Assembly (NCBI RefSeq): GCF_900100335.1
Contig: NZ_FNFE01000002.1
Coordinates: 1 to 64,000 of the forward strand
Source of the DNA: Natronorubrum texcoconense
Lineage (GTDB): Archaea; Halobacteriota; Halobacteria; Halobacteriales; Natrialbaceae
Reading direction: 5' to 3'
Length of the DNA stretch: 64,000 bases
In this document: positions 8,566-16,489 of the stretch, one piece after another
Numbering within the stretch: position 1 is the first letter of the stretch
Layout: the number at the start of each line of letters is the position of its first letter
Translations under genes and position numbers: made by a program
Notes under the pieces: generated by a model
Database searches by the model: none
The model's input: the letters and a program-made list of their open reading frames with translations, nothing else
What the model was told of the DNA's origin: nothing

Positions 8566-10266
8566 TCAGGATAGACGATACGTATCGAACTGTCTGGCCG
8601 CGCGAAGACACGAGACCGGTATCCCGGCGACGAGAAGGACGATCGTGATCCCGCTGAGGAGTTCGAGAGTGGATGGATCGACATCGAGAGCGTACGTCGA
8701 AAGGAGGCCCGTTGCGACGATCCGAGCCGTCTCATCCACGACGATCGCCGTTGCGTACGCTCCACAGATTACGACCATAGAAAACAACCAGAGGGTGTAC
8801 TTACTCGGGAGCTCCAGATTCTTCGAACTGCTGATATCGACGGTTGTAACGCGTGGGAAGGTCGTTCCAATCCCAGTCGCCAGTGTCGCACTAGCAACGA
8901 CGACTGCGGGAGCGGCAAAGCCTACACCGAGCAGTTCGGTCGGCGGCCGATTCGCTGCGACACCGGATCCAACCGCGAGAACCGACGTGACCGGGGCGAC
9001 GACGATCGTTGCGGCCACAATCGACCCCCAAACGACCTGTAGGCCACTGGTCCGTGAGGTCAACAACAACGGTAGCGTTCGTCCTTGATTCCCCAGAACA
9101 TTCGCAGTGAACGCGAGCCCGGCGAACCAACCGCCGTATCCGATCACGAGCCATGGCGTGTACCATGGGACGGATCCGGTCGTCAGCAACTGCTCGAAAA
9201 GCGGGATGGCTCCCAAAAGCGGGAACGCCCCATACGAGAGCGATGCTGGAGACCGATACCGCCGAAGCAGTGACACACGTGCAATCCCGTAGGCTTCTCG
9301 CGTTCTACAGAGCGATCCGAGGATTCGGGCGAACACGGTCGCATCCGTTCCATCGAGTTCGTCTGTCGAGTCTCGGGTCCCTCCGTCACCGTTAGCAATC
9401 TCCTCCACATACCAGGTGTGCCTGGCGGCAAAGACGGTTCCGACAATGCCAACGGGAACGAGTAGTACCGTTGCTGCCACCGCACTCGCTGCGTCGGCGC
9501 TCGAGACGTCTGCCCCGGGGACGGTTGCGAACGCGAGCGCCCCAAGCCAACCGAGCGGTGCCGAGGTGGAAACCGGCCGAACGATATCGACTACCGCGGT
9601 AAAGCCGCCGGTGAAGATCGTCGCGAAGTACGTGATACCGAGGACGACCCCGATAATCGGTTTGATCGCCTTGAGGTGACGGTACTGGCGGATGCCGCCG
9701 AGTAGCGTAACCCCGATCGGATACCCGATCAACCCGGAACTAACCGTGAGGACGACTCCGAGTGCGAGGCCGCTTAGGAACGGACGGACCGTTCCGACGC
9801 CGACCGATAAACCGAGATAAACGACAGCGATGGGCACGAACACGTATGGAGCCATCTTGACGATTTCAGTGAACAAGAGTCCGGGAGCGATGTCTCGTAC
9901 CGGGCGCATCGTTAGGATGGCGCTTTTGTTCCCGATCTCGCCGTTCGATCCGGCACCGTCCGCGACGAAGAGACACACGGTGAACATCCAGCCGACGACG
10001 ACGAGCGTCGTGGCCGTCGCAAGCGGCGGTGAACCGGTGACGAACGATTCACCGACATCGATCATCAACCGGTACGTGAACCACAGCCCGGGGGTCGCCA
10101 GAAGCGCAACGACGACGGTTCCGAGAAGAACGTAATCTTGGGCCCGCAGCCACCGAAGGTCCCGAAGTAATTCGATCCGTGAAACCGAAAGCCAAATCCG
10201 AAGGTTCGGGACGAGGCCCGATCCGGCCATCTCGTCCGAGGACGATTCGTTTCGCATCTGTGTCAT
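8566..10266 (-). CDS. Large polytopic membrane protein (ABC-2-like permease, about 12 TM)
   Basis: A 566-residue integral membrane protein with about twelve hydrophobic segments in two similar halves separated by a hydrophilic, Asp-rich loop around residues 290-320. Each half starts with a cytosolic amphipathic Arg-rich segment (RIELLRDLRWLR near 30; RVSLLRRYRSP near 335), as in paired ABC-2-type permease domains fused into one chain. No nucleotide-binding domain is present, so if it is a transporter it needs an ATPase in trans, such as the one about 6.5 kb away. Its position just downstream of two precursor-like genes suggests export or self-protection; this is inference. Confidence 0.6.
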   Translation of the reverse strand: MTQMRNESSSDEMAGSGLVPNLRIWLSVSRIELLRDLRWLRAQDYVLLGTVVVALLATPGLWFTYRLMIDVGESFVTGSPPLATATTLVVVGWMFTVCLFVADGAGSNGEIGNKSAILTMRPVRDIAPGLLFTEIVKMAPYVFVPIAVVYLGLSVGVGTVRPFLSGLALGVVLTVSSGLIGYPIGVTLLGGIRQYRHLKAIKPIIGVVLGITYFATIFTGGFTAVVDIVRPVSTSAPLGWLGALAFATVPGADVSSADAASAVAATVLLVPVGIVGTVFAARHTWYVEEIANGDGGTRDSTDELDGTDATVFARILGSLCRTREAYGIARVSLLRRYRSPASLSYGAFPLLGAIPLFEQLLTTGSVPWYTPWLVIGYGGWFAGLAFTANVLGNQGRTLPLLLTSRTSGLQVVWGSIVAATIVVAPVTSVLAVGSGVAANRPPTELLGVGFAAPAVVVASATLATGIGTTFPRVTTVDISSSKNLELPSKYTLWLFSMVVICGAYATAIVVDETARIVATGLLSTYALDVDPSTLELLSGITIVLLVAGIPVSCLRAARQFDTYRLS

Positions 10267-10359
10267 CCGTGCATAGGTTGTGTTATCGGTCCGCTACTTG
10301 AATCCTGAAACTACAGGTACTGATACTCGGTGCTCGAAAGATACGACAATGGAACTGCC

Positions 10360-10689
10360 CTACTTTCGCGCTTCGATCAGTTCCTCGATGGACGCGTCCG
10401 CCGTAACCTCTTGTTCGGCTACCTCTGTGAGGGACGTTTGGTTGGACTTATACAGCTCTTCCCCGCTGTTTGCGACTCTCTGAGTCGCACCGTATCCGGC
10501 GACGAACGCGCCGGCACCGTATCCGAGACAGACGGGCGGACAGAGCATGGGTTTCTCTTCGTGGACCGCTTTCCCAGAAACGTCACTCGGAACCTGCTCC
10601 TGTGCGTTCACTTCGATAGCGTTCAGTTGTCTTTCGTCTTCTTCCGATCCACTGACGTGATTCTTCGAATTCACGTTCCTCGTTTCCAT
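10360..10689 (-). CDS. Precursor-like small protein 1 (LCPPVC motif)
   Basis: A 109-residue protein not recognised as a described family. Residues 1-47 are polar and acidic with no signal peptide. Residues 48-67 form a core with Cys50 and Cys54 in LCPPVC followed by the Gly/Ala/aromatic stretch GYGAGAFVAGYGA. Residues 74-109 are acidic and end in TADASIEELIEAR. Core and tail are almost the same as in the 108-residue protein near 19 kb, and related to the 92-residue neighbour. This leader-core-tail layout, beside modification and transport genes, suggests a ribosomally made peptide precursor. An alternative is a small structural or regulatory membrane-associated protein. Confidence 0.75.
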   Translation of the reverse strand: METRNVNSKNHVSGSEEDERQLNAIEVNAQEQVPSDVSGKAVHEEKPMLCPPVCLGYGAGAFVAGYGATQRVANSGEELYKSNQTSLTEVAEQEVTADASIEELIEARK

Positions 10690-10714
10690 ACTTCTATATC
10701 ATGATCTGACTGAA

Positions 10715-10742
10715 ATAGTATTAATCTAATGATCACGGCTAC
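10715..10742 (-). promoter_or_regulatory. Promoter of precursor-like gene 1
   Basis: On the minus strand a TATA-like ATTAGATTAATACTAT lies 26-41 bp upstream of the ATG of the 109-residue gene, consistent with a leaderless or short-leader haloarchaeal transcript. Just upstream (10735-10742) is GTAGCCGT, a weaker match to the GAGTAGCCAT element found elsewhere in the island. Confidence 0.5.
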
Positions 10743-10829
10743 GCAAGTTGTGACGATCGAGTCGAAGTCAACCCTGCTTCACCGATCCACGCGGGCGGGA
10801 ATCGGACGCGCAAAGAACGAATTTTCGGT

Positions 10830-11108
10830 TCAGTCTGCAGCCTGAACCGTTTCAACGATATCGTCGATCGATGCGTCGTCTTCGACTTTCTCGTCGATGT
10901 CTTTGAGTGGTTCCGGATTACCATCGATACACCGTTCTGTGTAACAGCCAGCCGCTGCGCCAGCCGCAAAGCCGGCACCGACATAGGCACCACAGACGTG
11001 CGGACAGAGTACGGGTTCCTCTCCGAGGGTCATTCCCTCGGTTTCTGACGGTATCTGCTCTCGTGCGCTCGCTTCTGCAACCGTTTCGTTTCGGTTATCA
11101 CCTGTCAT
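10830..11108 (-). CDS. Precursor-like small protein 2 (LCPHVC motif, four Cys)
   Basis: A 92-residue divergent relative of the two longer island peptides. It has a polar N-terminal leader (1-33), then LCPHVC with Cys35 and Cys39, and a Gly/Ala-rich hydrophobic run (about 40-54) ending in two further cysteines, Cys55 and Cys60. An acidic tail follows with DDASIDDIVE near residues 77-86. Two more cysteines than its relatives could allow a second disulfide or additional S-linked modification. It lies between precursor-like gene 1 and a methyltransferase gene, all on the same strand. It has its own upstream TATA region, so separate control is possible. Confidence 0.72.
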   Translation of the reverse strand: MTGDNRNETVAEASAREQIPSETEGMTLGEEPVLCPHVCGAYVGAGFAAGAAAGCYTERCIDGNPEPLKDIDEKVEDDASIDDIVETVQAAD

Positions 11109-11121
11109 AGCCGTATTGCGA

Positions 11122-11195
11122 TAAGATTTCTATTTTAGAAATTATTATATCTTTTGGAAAGAATAATGTATACAAATGTAAGAACCGACCTACTC
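11122..11195 (-). promoter_or_regulatory. Promoter region of precursor-like gene 2
   Basis: Very AT-rich stretch 22-45 bp before the ATG. The minus strand reads through TTTCTAAAATAG and a second TATAATAAT block, giving one or two TATA boxes. GAGTAGGTC at 11187-11195 is a partial match to the recurrent island element. Confidence 0.45.
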
Positions 11196-11206
11196 GTGGG
11201 ATTCAA

Positions 11207-12268
11207 TTATTTCGTCGTCCGAAGCCAAAGACTCGAAGGAATGCCGTAGATGTTACCCGACTCGTACTCCTGGCCGATCTCGTCATAACTCTCGAACGCC
11301 TCCGCGAGTCGATCCGGGTGTTTTCGGTGCATGTAGTAAGTCGTCCAAAGGACTTCGAGGTCGTCGTTGTTCGTCAACAACGCTCGAACCAGGTACTGCT
11401 CGTTGAAAAACCAGCGACGCTCGGTGATCCATCGGCGCGGATACTGATACGGGATGAAGATATCATGGACGTGTACCAACACGCCGTCGCCGAGACGAGG
11501 GAGTGCTTCGAGAAACTCATAGAGGACATCGCTTCCGATCGTGGCGATGTGAGACGAGTCGATGAAGACGATATCGTTTTCTGACAGCGATTCGAATACC
11601 GACACCGGGACGTCCTGGACGTTCTCTTTGACGACCTCCGCATCGGTGTGGCGCTTTATGGATCGAGTCGGCGACGGATCGATAACGTAGTGATCGCACT
11701 CTTGCTCGTTTCGCTGGAGTGCCGCGTCTAACACCTGCGTCGAGTTACCACCGCCAATCTCAAGGATACACTCCGGCGAGTGTTCGCGGACCATCGAGTA
11801 TGCAATTTCTGCATCGACGGATTCGAAGTAGCGGTTTTTAATTGCGAACCCGCTGTGTTCGTCGGACGACTCGATGAGCGCGAACTCGTCGTACTCGTTT
11901 TTGTACTTCGATTCGAATGTCGAAAGGAGTTCGAATTGTTCGTCGACACGGAGGTTGATGCCGGGCAAGTCCGACGGCTCTTCCCAGACGTCTGGGAGCG
12001 AGTGGACGTCCGGGATCGGCGACGACCAGTGGACCGGCGTCACGTGAATACCTAGTTTCTCCCACATGGCGAACGCGTCGACAGAGACGTATTCCGGCGA
12101 GGAACGGAGCAACTCTGCGATTGCGCCCTGTTCGGCCAGCGCGTTATCGATTTTCTCGGTGGCCTCCGGATACTCCTCTCGAATTGTTTCCGCGATTTCT
12201 CGGAGTTCGTCGTCGTCGAGTTCTTGTTTGAACCACAGATCCAGTCTGTGCATGCCATATCGTTTCAT
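11207..12268 (-). CDS. Class I SAM-dependent methyltransferase (island copy A)
   Basis: A 353-residue protein. The C-terminal two thirds form a Rossmann methyltransferase with SAM motif ILEIGGGNS at 168-176, an IDPSP acidic strand, FIDSSH and a VHVHD metal-type motif, resembling the Methyltransf_24/macrocin O-methyltransferase and cephalosporin-hydroxylase-like group. The first 110 residues are a helical extension of unknown role that contains GIHVTPVHW. Such enzymes often methylate natural products or sugars. It is the most upstream gene of the leftward block and is divergent from the SdpA-like gene, sharing a 193-bp AT-rich promoter region. Substrate unknown; modification of the peptide or of an attached sugar is inferred. 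Confidence 0.8.
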   Translation of the reverse strand: MKRYGMHRLDLWFKQELDDDELREIAETIREEYPEATEKIDNALAEQGAIAELLRSSPEYVSVDAFAMWEKLGIHVTPVHWSSPIPDVHSLPDVWEEPSDLPGINLRVDEQFELLSTFESKYKNEYDEFALIESSDEHSGFAIKNRYFESVDAEIAYSMVREHSPECILEIGGGNSTQVLDAALQRNEQECDHYVIDPSPTRSIKRHTDAEVVKENVQDVPVSVFESLSENDIVFIDSSHIATIGSDVLYEFLEALPRLGDGVLVHVHDIFIPYQYPRRWITERRWFFNEQYLVRALLTNNDDLEVLWTTYYMHRKHPDRLAEAFESYDEIGQEYESGNIYGIPSSLWLRTTK

Positions 12269-12306
12269 CGATGTAAAATAAATCTAGTTAATTAACTCGT
12301 TCAAGA

Positions 12307-12316
12307 ATGGCTACTC
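12307..12316 (-). promoter_or_regulatory. Recurrent island element GAGTAGCCAT (copy 1)
   Basis: The minus strand reads GAGTAGCCAT 39-48 bp upstream of the methyltransferase start, just before a TTAATTAACTAGATTTATTT TATA-like region. The same 10-mer is found at 17728-17737 and 19158-19167, each time between island genes. A regulator-binding site is one explanation; an end of a small mobile repeat is the other. Confidence 0.4.
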
Positions 12317-12426
12317 GAGTGATAAACCACGAATAAGTAGTACCTGCAACTGATTCGGACTACGGACCCTCTTTCCACCAACTTTCGATACGAGTAATCA
12401 CATATACTGTTGCTCATTTCCAAAAG

Positions 12427-12437
12427 TTTAAAATTAG
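12427..12437 (+). promoter_or_regulatory. TATA box of the sdpAB-like operon
   Basis: GTTTAAAATTA lies about 25-35 bp upstream of the ATG of the SdpA-like gene, so transcription should begin essentially at the start codon (leaderless). This spacing supports the start chosen at 12462. Confidence 0.55.
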
Positions 12438-12461
12438 CGTATTATCAACATTATTCTCGAC

Positions 12462-13046
12462 ATGATGGGGTCAATACCAATCGTAGTTATTCCAGTCGTA
12501 ATGGGACTGTGGGTGCTCGCAACTATCGGAACAACGGTGGAAACGTGGAGCGACAATTCACCGCTATCCGACCGGTTAGGGCTCCTTACGTTCCTCATAC
12601 CCAACTGGAACTTCTTCGCGCCGCATCCAGGACAGTACGATTACCACCTCCTGTATCGGGACAAACTCTCTGACGGAGAGGTCACGGCTTGGACCGAGAC
12701 GACCGAACTCACGGATACGCCACAACGGTTGAAATGGCTCTGGAATCCGAACCTCTATCCGTCTAAGGGGCTGTTCGATGCGGGTCAAGAACTGACGAAG
12801 CGACTCGCGACCCCTGAGGAACCGATCGACATTGACGACGAACCCGAGGAGTCGGAGGGTGGAAACCTCCAACCGATCGAGTCGGACGATCATCTCCTAA
12901 CGATCCAGTACATGATGATACTCAACTACGTCTCGAAGATGGACCATCGCGACGATGCGGAAAAAACGCAGTTTATGCTGATGCGTAGCAGCCTCCGCCA
13001 AGACGACGCCACGCCGATGTTCGTTTCTAACTTCCACAAGCTATGA
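12462..13046 (+). CDS. SdpA-like membrane-anchored protein
   Basis: A 194-residue protein with one N-terminal membrane segment (about residues 4-24) and a hydrophilic outside or inside domain. The motif PNWNFFAPHPGQYDYHLLYRD near residues 46-67 resembles the W-x-FF-[AT] motif of SdpA, which with the HTTM protein SdpB is needed to mature the SDP toxin in Bacillus. Proteins of this type frequently pair with HTTM genes. An acidic insertion is at about 118-135. The stop codon overlaps the start of the next gene (ATGA), so the two are translationally coupled. Function in archaea is not established; the assignment rests on motif plus pairing. Confidence 0.55.
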   Translation: MMGSIPIVVIPVVMGLWVLATIGTTVETWSDNSPLSDRLGLLTFLIPNWNFFAPHPGQYDYHLLYRDKLSDGEVTAWTETTELTDTPQRLKWLWNPNLYPSKGLFDAGQELTKRLATPEEPIDIDDEPEESEGGNLQPIESDDHLLTIQYMMILNYVSKMDHRDDAEKTQFMLMRSSLRQDDATPMFVSNFHKL

Positions 13047-13906
13047 TCGGGATAGAGCTCACTACATTTATGACAGTACCGGAGATCGATCTCGAAACAG
13101 CAGTTCGTCTTATTACGGTTTTGACTGGACTACACTTGCTGTACAGTAGCGCCGAACTCTACAGTGTTCGCCGACAGTACGGCGTCGGCGGCTTCATGAG
13201 TTGGAAGGTCGTCTCCGTCTACGTCGGTAACATACGTGGAATATCGCTGTTATCGCCGCTTCTCGGCCGCTTTCCGACGCTGATACTCGTCCGGTTCTGC
13301 CTCGGCGGAGCGTTGATAGGGATCGGAGCGTTGGGATCGATGCTACCTCTTTACCAAGTCGTTCTCCCCGTAGCCGTCTTCGTCGCGCTCGTACTCGACG
13401 TTCTCGTGATCGTTCGCCACCCCGCGGGACTCAGCGGTGCGTTCGATATGTCGCTGGTTACCCACGCTGGATTATTCGTCGCGACGGCCATGCCGAACAA
13501 CCGAACAATCCAACTTGCCGGAATACTCTTTATCGCCACGCAGGGGATTCTGGGGTACTTTTTGGCCGGTGTCGCAAAGGCCATCGGTAAGGAGTGGCGA
13601 ACGGGCGAGGCTCTCGAGATGGTGCTCTCGACGAAGACGTGGGGTGACGACCGCCTTTACGAGCTGATTCAGAGCCATGCTTGGTTGAAACGGATCGTAG
13701 GGGGCAAAATCGTCCTCTTTGAAGTTCTGTTCCCGGTAGTGTTGTTCGTCGACCCGCAGATCGTGGTCGCCATCTTCGCAATCGGTATCATCTTCCACGT
13801 CGTCAACGCAGTCGTCATGGGGATCAACAGTTTCGTCATCATGTTTCCAGCAACCTATCCGGCTATCTACTACGCGAATCAGCTGATTCCGTGGACGATC
13901 GTCTAA
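13043..13906 (+). CDS. HTTM-family (SdpB-like) polytopic membrane protein
   Basis: A 287-residue protein with about seven hydrophobic segments. The segment GYFLAGVAKAIGKEWRTGEAL (about 173-193) matches the family pattern of HTTM proteins such as SdpB and gamma-carboxylase-like enzymes ('F-x-G-x-x-K ... W-x-x-G-x-A-L'). A later His in FHVVNAVVMG, followed by a phenylalanine/methionine-rich helix, also fits. The family includes vitamin-K-dependent carboxylases and SdpB; the latter is required for active toxin production. ATGA overlap with the SdpA-like gene indicates one operon with fixed stoichiometry. It converges on the proteasome gene. Confidence 0.6.
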   Translation: MIGIELTTFMTVPEIDLETAVRLITVLTGLHLLYSSAELYSVRRQYGVGGFMSWKVVSVYVGNIRGISLLSPLLGRFPTLILVRFCLGGALIGIGALGSMLPLYQVVLPVAVFVALVLDVLVIVRHPAGLSGAFDMSLVTHAGLFVATAMPNNRTIQLAGILFIATQGILGYFLAGVAKAIGKEWRTGEALEMVLSTKTWGDDRLYELIQSHAWLKRIVGGKIVLFEVLFPVVLFVDPQIVVAIFAIGIIFHVVNAVVMGINSFVIMFPATYPAIYYANQLIPWTIV

Positions 13907-14004
13907 CGGATTCACCGGCTCACACGGAACTCGACCGTAGATACGGGTTTCGGTAGGAACCAGTCACGATCAGACTCGGTATGGCCGATCTCGGGTCCGG
14001 GTGT

Positions 14005-14688
14005 TCACACGTCGGAAAAATCGTCGTGCCCATCAATGGAAACGCCATCGGCAGTGATCGTCCCGATGAAAACGCCGTCTCCCGATTGAGTGTCCCTGCT
14101 GACACCGGACTGAACCGCTTTCGCCGCGAGACGAACTGCTGTGTCGACCGAGAGGTCGTCCTCGTAACGGTCTTCTAACACGCCATAAGCGAGTTGCATC
14201 CCGGAGCCGGTCGCCACGAAATCTTCACCGATAACGCCACCTGCAGTATCGACCGCGACGACGGAGATACCGTTCTCGTCGACGCCGCCGATCAGCGGAG
14301 AGATGTTCTGTATCTCGTGTTCTCGGACTAGATTCCCCGCGAGTGTCGCAAGCGATTCGATCGACAGCGGGTCCCCGTGTCGAATTTCATAGGAATCAGC
14401 CTCCTCGCGGAGCTGGCGTGCGAACGCGCGAGCGGGACCAATGTGTCCGACGAGAGTCATTGCCGCCGTCGGGTGGACCTTCGTTATTTTACGGAGGTTG
14501 CGATTTTCGACAAACGTTCCACCGTTGACCGTCGCCCGGGCATCGGTTGCGAGTACGACACCGTTGCGTGCAGTTAGTCCGACCGACGTCGTGCCCGTTT
14601 TCATCGCACCGGAGCCGCCGACGGCGTCCGTCAGCTCTCGTTCGTCCTGCTGTACGTCTGCCGCTCTCCCACCACGGTTTAGGTGCAT
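14005..14688 (-). CDS. psmB: Proteasome beta-subunit paralogue
   Basis: A 227-residue N-terminal-nucleophile hydrolase. A 32-residue propeptide should be cleaved before Thr33 (MKTG|TTSVGLT), which becomes the catalytic Thr1. Asp at mature position 17 (LATDARAT) and the lysine in NLRKI, equivalent to Lys33 of other beta subunits, are present. The GSGMQLAYGVLE segment and the late SGDGVFIGTI strand are typical, so it should be active. It differs from the usual haloarchaeal beta subunit in its short propeptide and the loop VNGGTFVENR. It is surrounded by island genes, suggesting a second, specialised beta subunit, possibly for processing or clearing island peptides; that role is inference. Confidence 0.88.
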   Translation of the reverse strand: MHLNRGGRAADVQQDERELTDAVGGSGAMKTGTTSVGLTARNGVVLATDARATVNGGTFVENRNLRKITKVHPTAAMTLVGHIGPARAFARQLREEADSYEIRHGDPLSIESLATLAGNLVREHEIQNISPLIGGVDENGISVVAVDTAGGVIGEDFVATGSGMQLAYGVLEDRYEDDLSVDTAVRLAAKAVQSGVSRDTQSGDGVFIGTITADGVSIDGHDDFSDV

Positions 14689-14708
14689 TTTCGTCTAGTT
14701 AGAACAAT

Positions 14709-14864
14709 AACAATAAAAATTTTCCGACCGGAAGTTTCGAACCGTCGGCCGCGACGGTCTCCGAGGCACTGGCCGTAGCGTTCGAAAAGGGATTTGTCCC
14801 CGTCTGGGCGTTCACTCGGCCACACAACCCAATAAGTCGTCCGGATGGGGAAGATATATATTAA
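14709..14864. promoter_or_regulatory. Divergent promoter region, psmB paralogue / small membrane gene
   Basis: On the minus strand AAATTTTTATTG (14709-14720) lies about 22-32 bp before the psmB paralogue ATG. On the plus strand GATATATATTAATG (about 14851-14864) lies about 25 bp before the ATG at 14886. Both transcripts would be leaderless or nearly so. Confidence 0.5.
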
Positions 14865-14885
14865 TGCAGAAAGTACATGTATCAT

Positions 14886-15056
14886 ATGAGCAACGCTGAA
14901 ACTACGAGTGATTACGACTGGGCAACTGGAATGCGGTTTGCCGCGTTCTTTTTGGCGTCGCTAGTTCTTGTTTATGACGTACTAATCGGGATCTTACTCC
15001 TTGCACTCGTACTCATTCTCATCTCGGCGGTCGAACGCCGCTCAGACCAGTCGTGA
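14886..15056 (+). CDS. Small membrane protein, 56 aa
   Basis: A 56-residue protein (MSNAETTSDYDWATG...) with one long or two short hydrophobic segments covering residues 17-48 (FAAFFLASLVLVY and IGILLLALVLILI), ending in a short charged tail. It has a well-placed TATA box and an ATG start. It is followed 10 bp later by another membrane-protein gene, so the pair is probably one operon. The family is not recognised. Small hydrophobic proteins beside toxin-maturation and transporter genes are often immunity factors, but nothing in the sequence proves that. Confidence 0.6.
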   Translation: MSNAETTSDYDWATGMRFAAFFLASLVLVYDVLIGILLLALVLILISAVERRSDQS

Positions 15057-15066
15057 TATCGGGACG

Positions 15067-15432
15067 ATGAGCCGTCGACTTCCGACTTCGTTCGAGGAAG
15101 TTGCTGGTCGATCTGTGAACGAACTTATCAGCGGCGGGTTGCTGGTGTTGTGTGCCTTCGTGGCCGTCACCGCTCTCAACGGCGTTTTCGAACCCAACAA
15201 CGAACTGGTTGACCTCGCTCGAATTTGTGCGTACCTACTAGCCGCACTGGTAATGATCTTCGTGACCCCGCTTACCGGCGTCTTCGCACTCGTTGTATTC
15301 GAGTTGGCGTTTTCGTCGCCGCTTGACACCGGTGAGACCGCTTTCGCTATCGTCGTTTTCTGTCTCGTCTGGCTGCTCGTTTTCGGTGGCCGCGCGGAAC
15401 GGGACCAGTCTGCCGAACGTTCCGGTCGATAG
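15067..15432 (+). CDS. Membrane protein with three to four TM segments, 121 aa
   Basis: The chosen ATG gives a 121-residue protein with hydrophobic segments at about 21-43 (ISGGLLVLCAFVAVTALNG), 55-85 and 93-108 (FAIVVFCLVWLLVFGG), and a charged C-terminus. A TTG start at 15001 would add 22 residues but overlaps the preceding gene, so the ATG 10 bp after its stop was preferred. Not recognised as a known family. Its pairing with the 56-residue protein and its place between the proteasome paralogue and the ABC exporter suggest immunity or a transporter accessory function (inference). Confidence 0.6.
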   Translation: MSRRLPTSFEEVAGRSVNELISGGLLVLCAFVAVTALNGVFEPNNELVDLARICAYLLAALVMIFVTPLTGVFALVVFELAFSSPLDTGETAFAIVVFCLVWLLVFGGRAERDQSAERSGR

Positions 15433-15684
15433 CGAAACCTTGACCCGTCTGACTTCTTCCCTCTCTAGTAGCCACTGATAGACAACCGGCGCACGCGGAT
15501 CGGTCCGGCCGGTACGTTCGACGGACACCGGTTGAAGACCGTTGCAGTTATCCTGTGAGGACGACTGTCCGCCGTCGTCCACTCATAGGGATTCTCGTAG
15601 CCAACCGGAGATTCCGAGGCCTGGCCTTCGGCGGTGTCGCTCAGTTCTTCGTCGGAAAACTATGAACACTTACGATAATCCCTA

Positions 15685-16485
15685 TCAGTAGTGACCGAGA
15701 ACGCCGAGTTTTCGTGCCCGGCGTTGGCATAACTCGAAAATGCCGTATCCGACCACCAGATAACCGACACCGACGGCGACGAGGACGGTGACATCCGTCA
15801 GCGAGAACTCCCAGAGTCGTGTTCCGTTCCGCATCGCCGTCTGAATCATTTCGCTCCCCTTGGCGAGCGGGAGGAACTCCAACAACATGATCTCGAAAGC
15901 CGGTGCGCTGATAAGGCCGATAAACCCGAATTGAAGAAGCATCACCCAACTCTGGATGTTCTTGTAAAGAACAGTGAATCCGCCGACGGCGAACCCGATA
16001 CCGAACACCGACGCAATGGTAAACACGAGTATCGGGATGATCGTCACGAGGTCGATACTGAGGGTCGTTCTCGTCGTCACTAGCATGATCAAGAGGATCA
16101 AAAACGCCGTGAGAAACGCGATTATCAGTTTCGCGATCGATTTGACGAGCATGATGACGCCGAACCCAAACGGCGTGAGTGCGAGACGTTCTAGGGTTCC
16201 CCAACTCGCTTCCATCCCGATTTCGTTCGCGATATTCGAGTAGGCGGTCAGAGACATGATCCACAGGAAATACCCGACGATAATCGCCTCTAAGGACTCG
16301 GAGAACCCGTCGCCGACGATCATCTGCCCACCGAGAACGATGATGCCGAACATCACGAGAAAACCGACTAACTGACCGGCGACTTCGACAGGGTACCGAA
16401 GGAAAAGAGTCACTTCACGCATGAAGATTGCGCGCGTCAACGTGATTACGCCGCCCCGTTTGGTGTTTGCTGTCTGCTCCGACAT
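15685..16485 (-). CDS. ABC-2 type transporter permease
   Basis: A 266-residue membrane protein with six hydrophobic segments and the ABC-2 permease layout. An N-terminal amphipathic segment ends in FMREVTLFLRYPVEVAGQL, the first TM pair surrounds a short outside loop, and a longer outside region precedes the last helix near residue 235. It ends in a positively charged cytosolic tail (RRARKLG). The gene lies 4 bp downstream of its ATPase gene. ABC-2 exporters move lipids, polysaccharides, drugs or bacteriocin-like peptides out of the cell. Island context favours export of, or protection from, the peptide. Confidence 0.85.
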   Translation of the reverse strand: MSEQTANTKRGGVITLTRAIFMREVTLFLRYPVEVAGQLVGFLVMFGIIVLGGQMIVGDGFSESLEAIIVGYFLWIMSLTAYSNIANEIGMEASWGTLERLALTPFGFGVIMLVKSIAKLIIAFLTAFLILLIMLVTTRTTLSIDLVTIIPILVFTIASVFGIGFAVGGFTVLYKNIQSWVMLLQFGFIGLISAPAFEIMLLEFLPLAKGSEMIQTAMRNGTRLWEFSLTDVTVLVAVGVGYLVVGYGIFELCQRRARKLGVLGHY

Positions 16486-16489
16486 GGTT

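Noticed and set aside
10360-11108. Assignment of the small island proteins as halocin C8 or a sactipeptide
   Set aside because: They lack the signal peptide and ten-cysteine core of halocin C8, and no radical SAM enzyme lies in the island (the only radical SAM gene, queE, is in the archaeosine operon).
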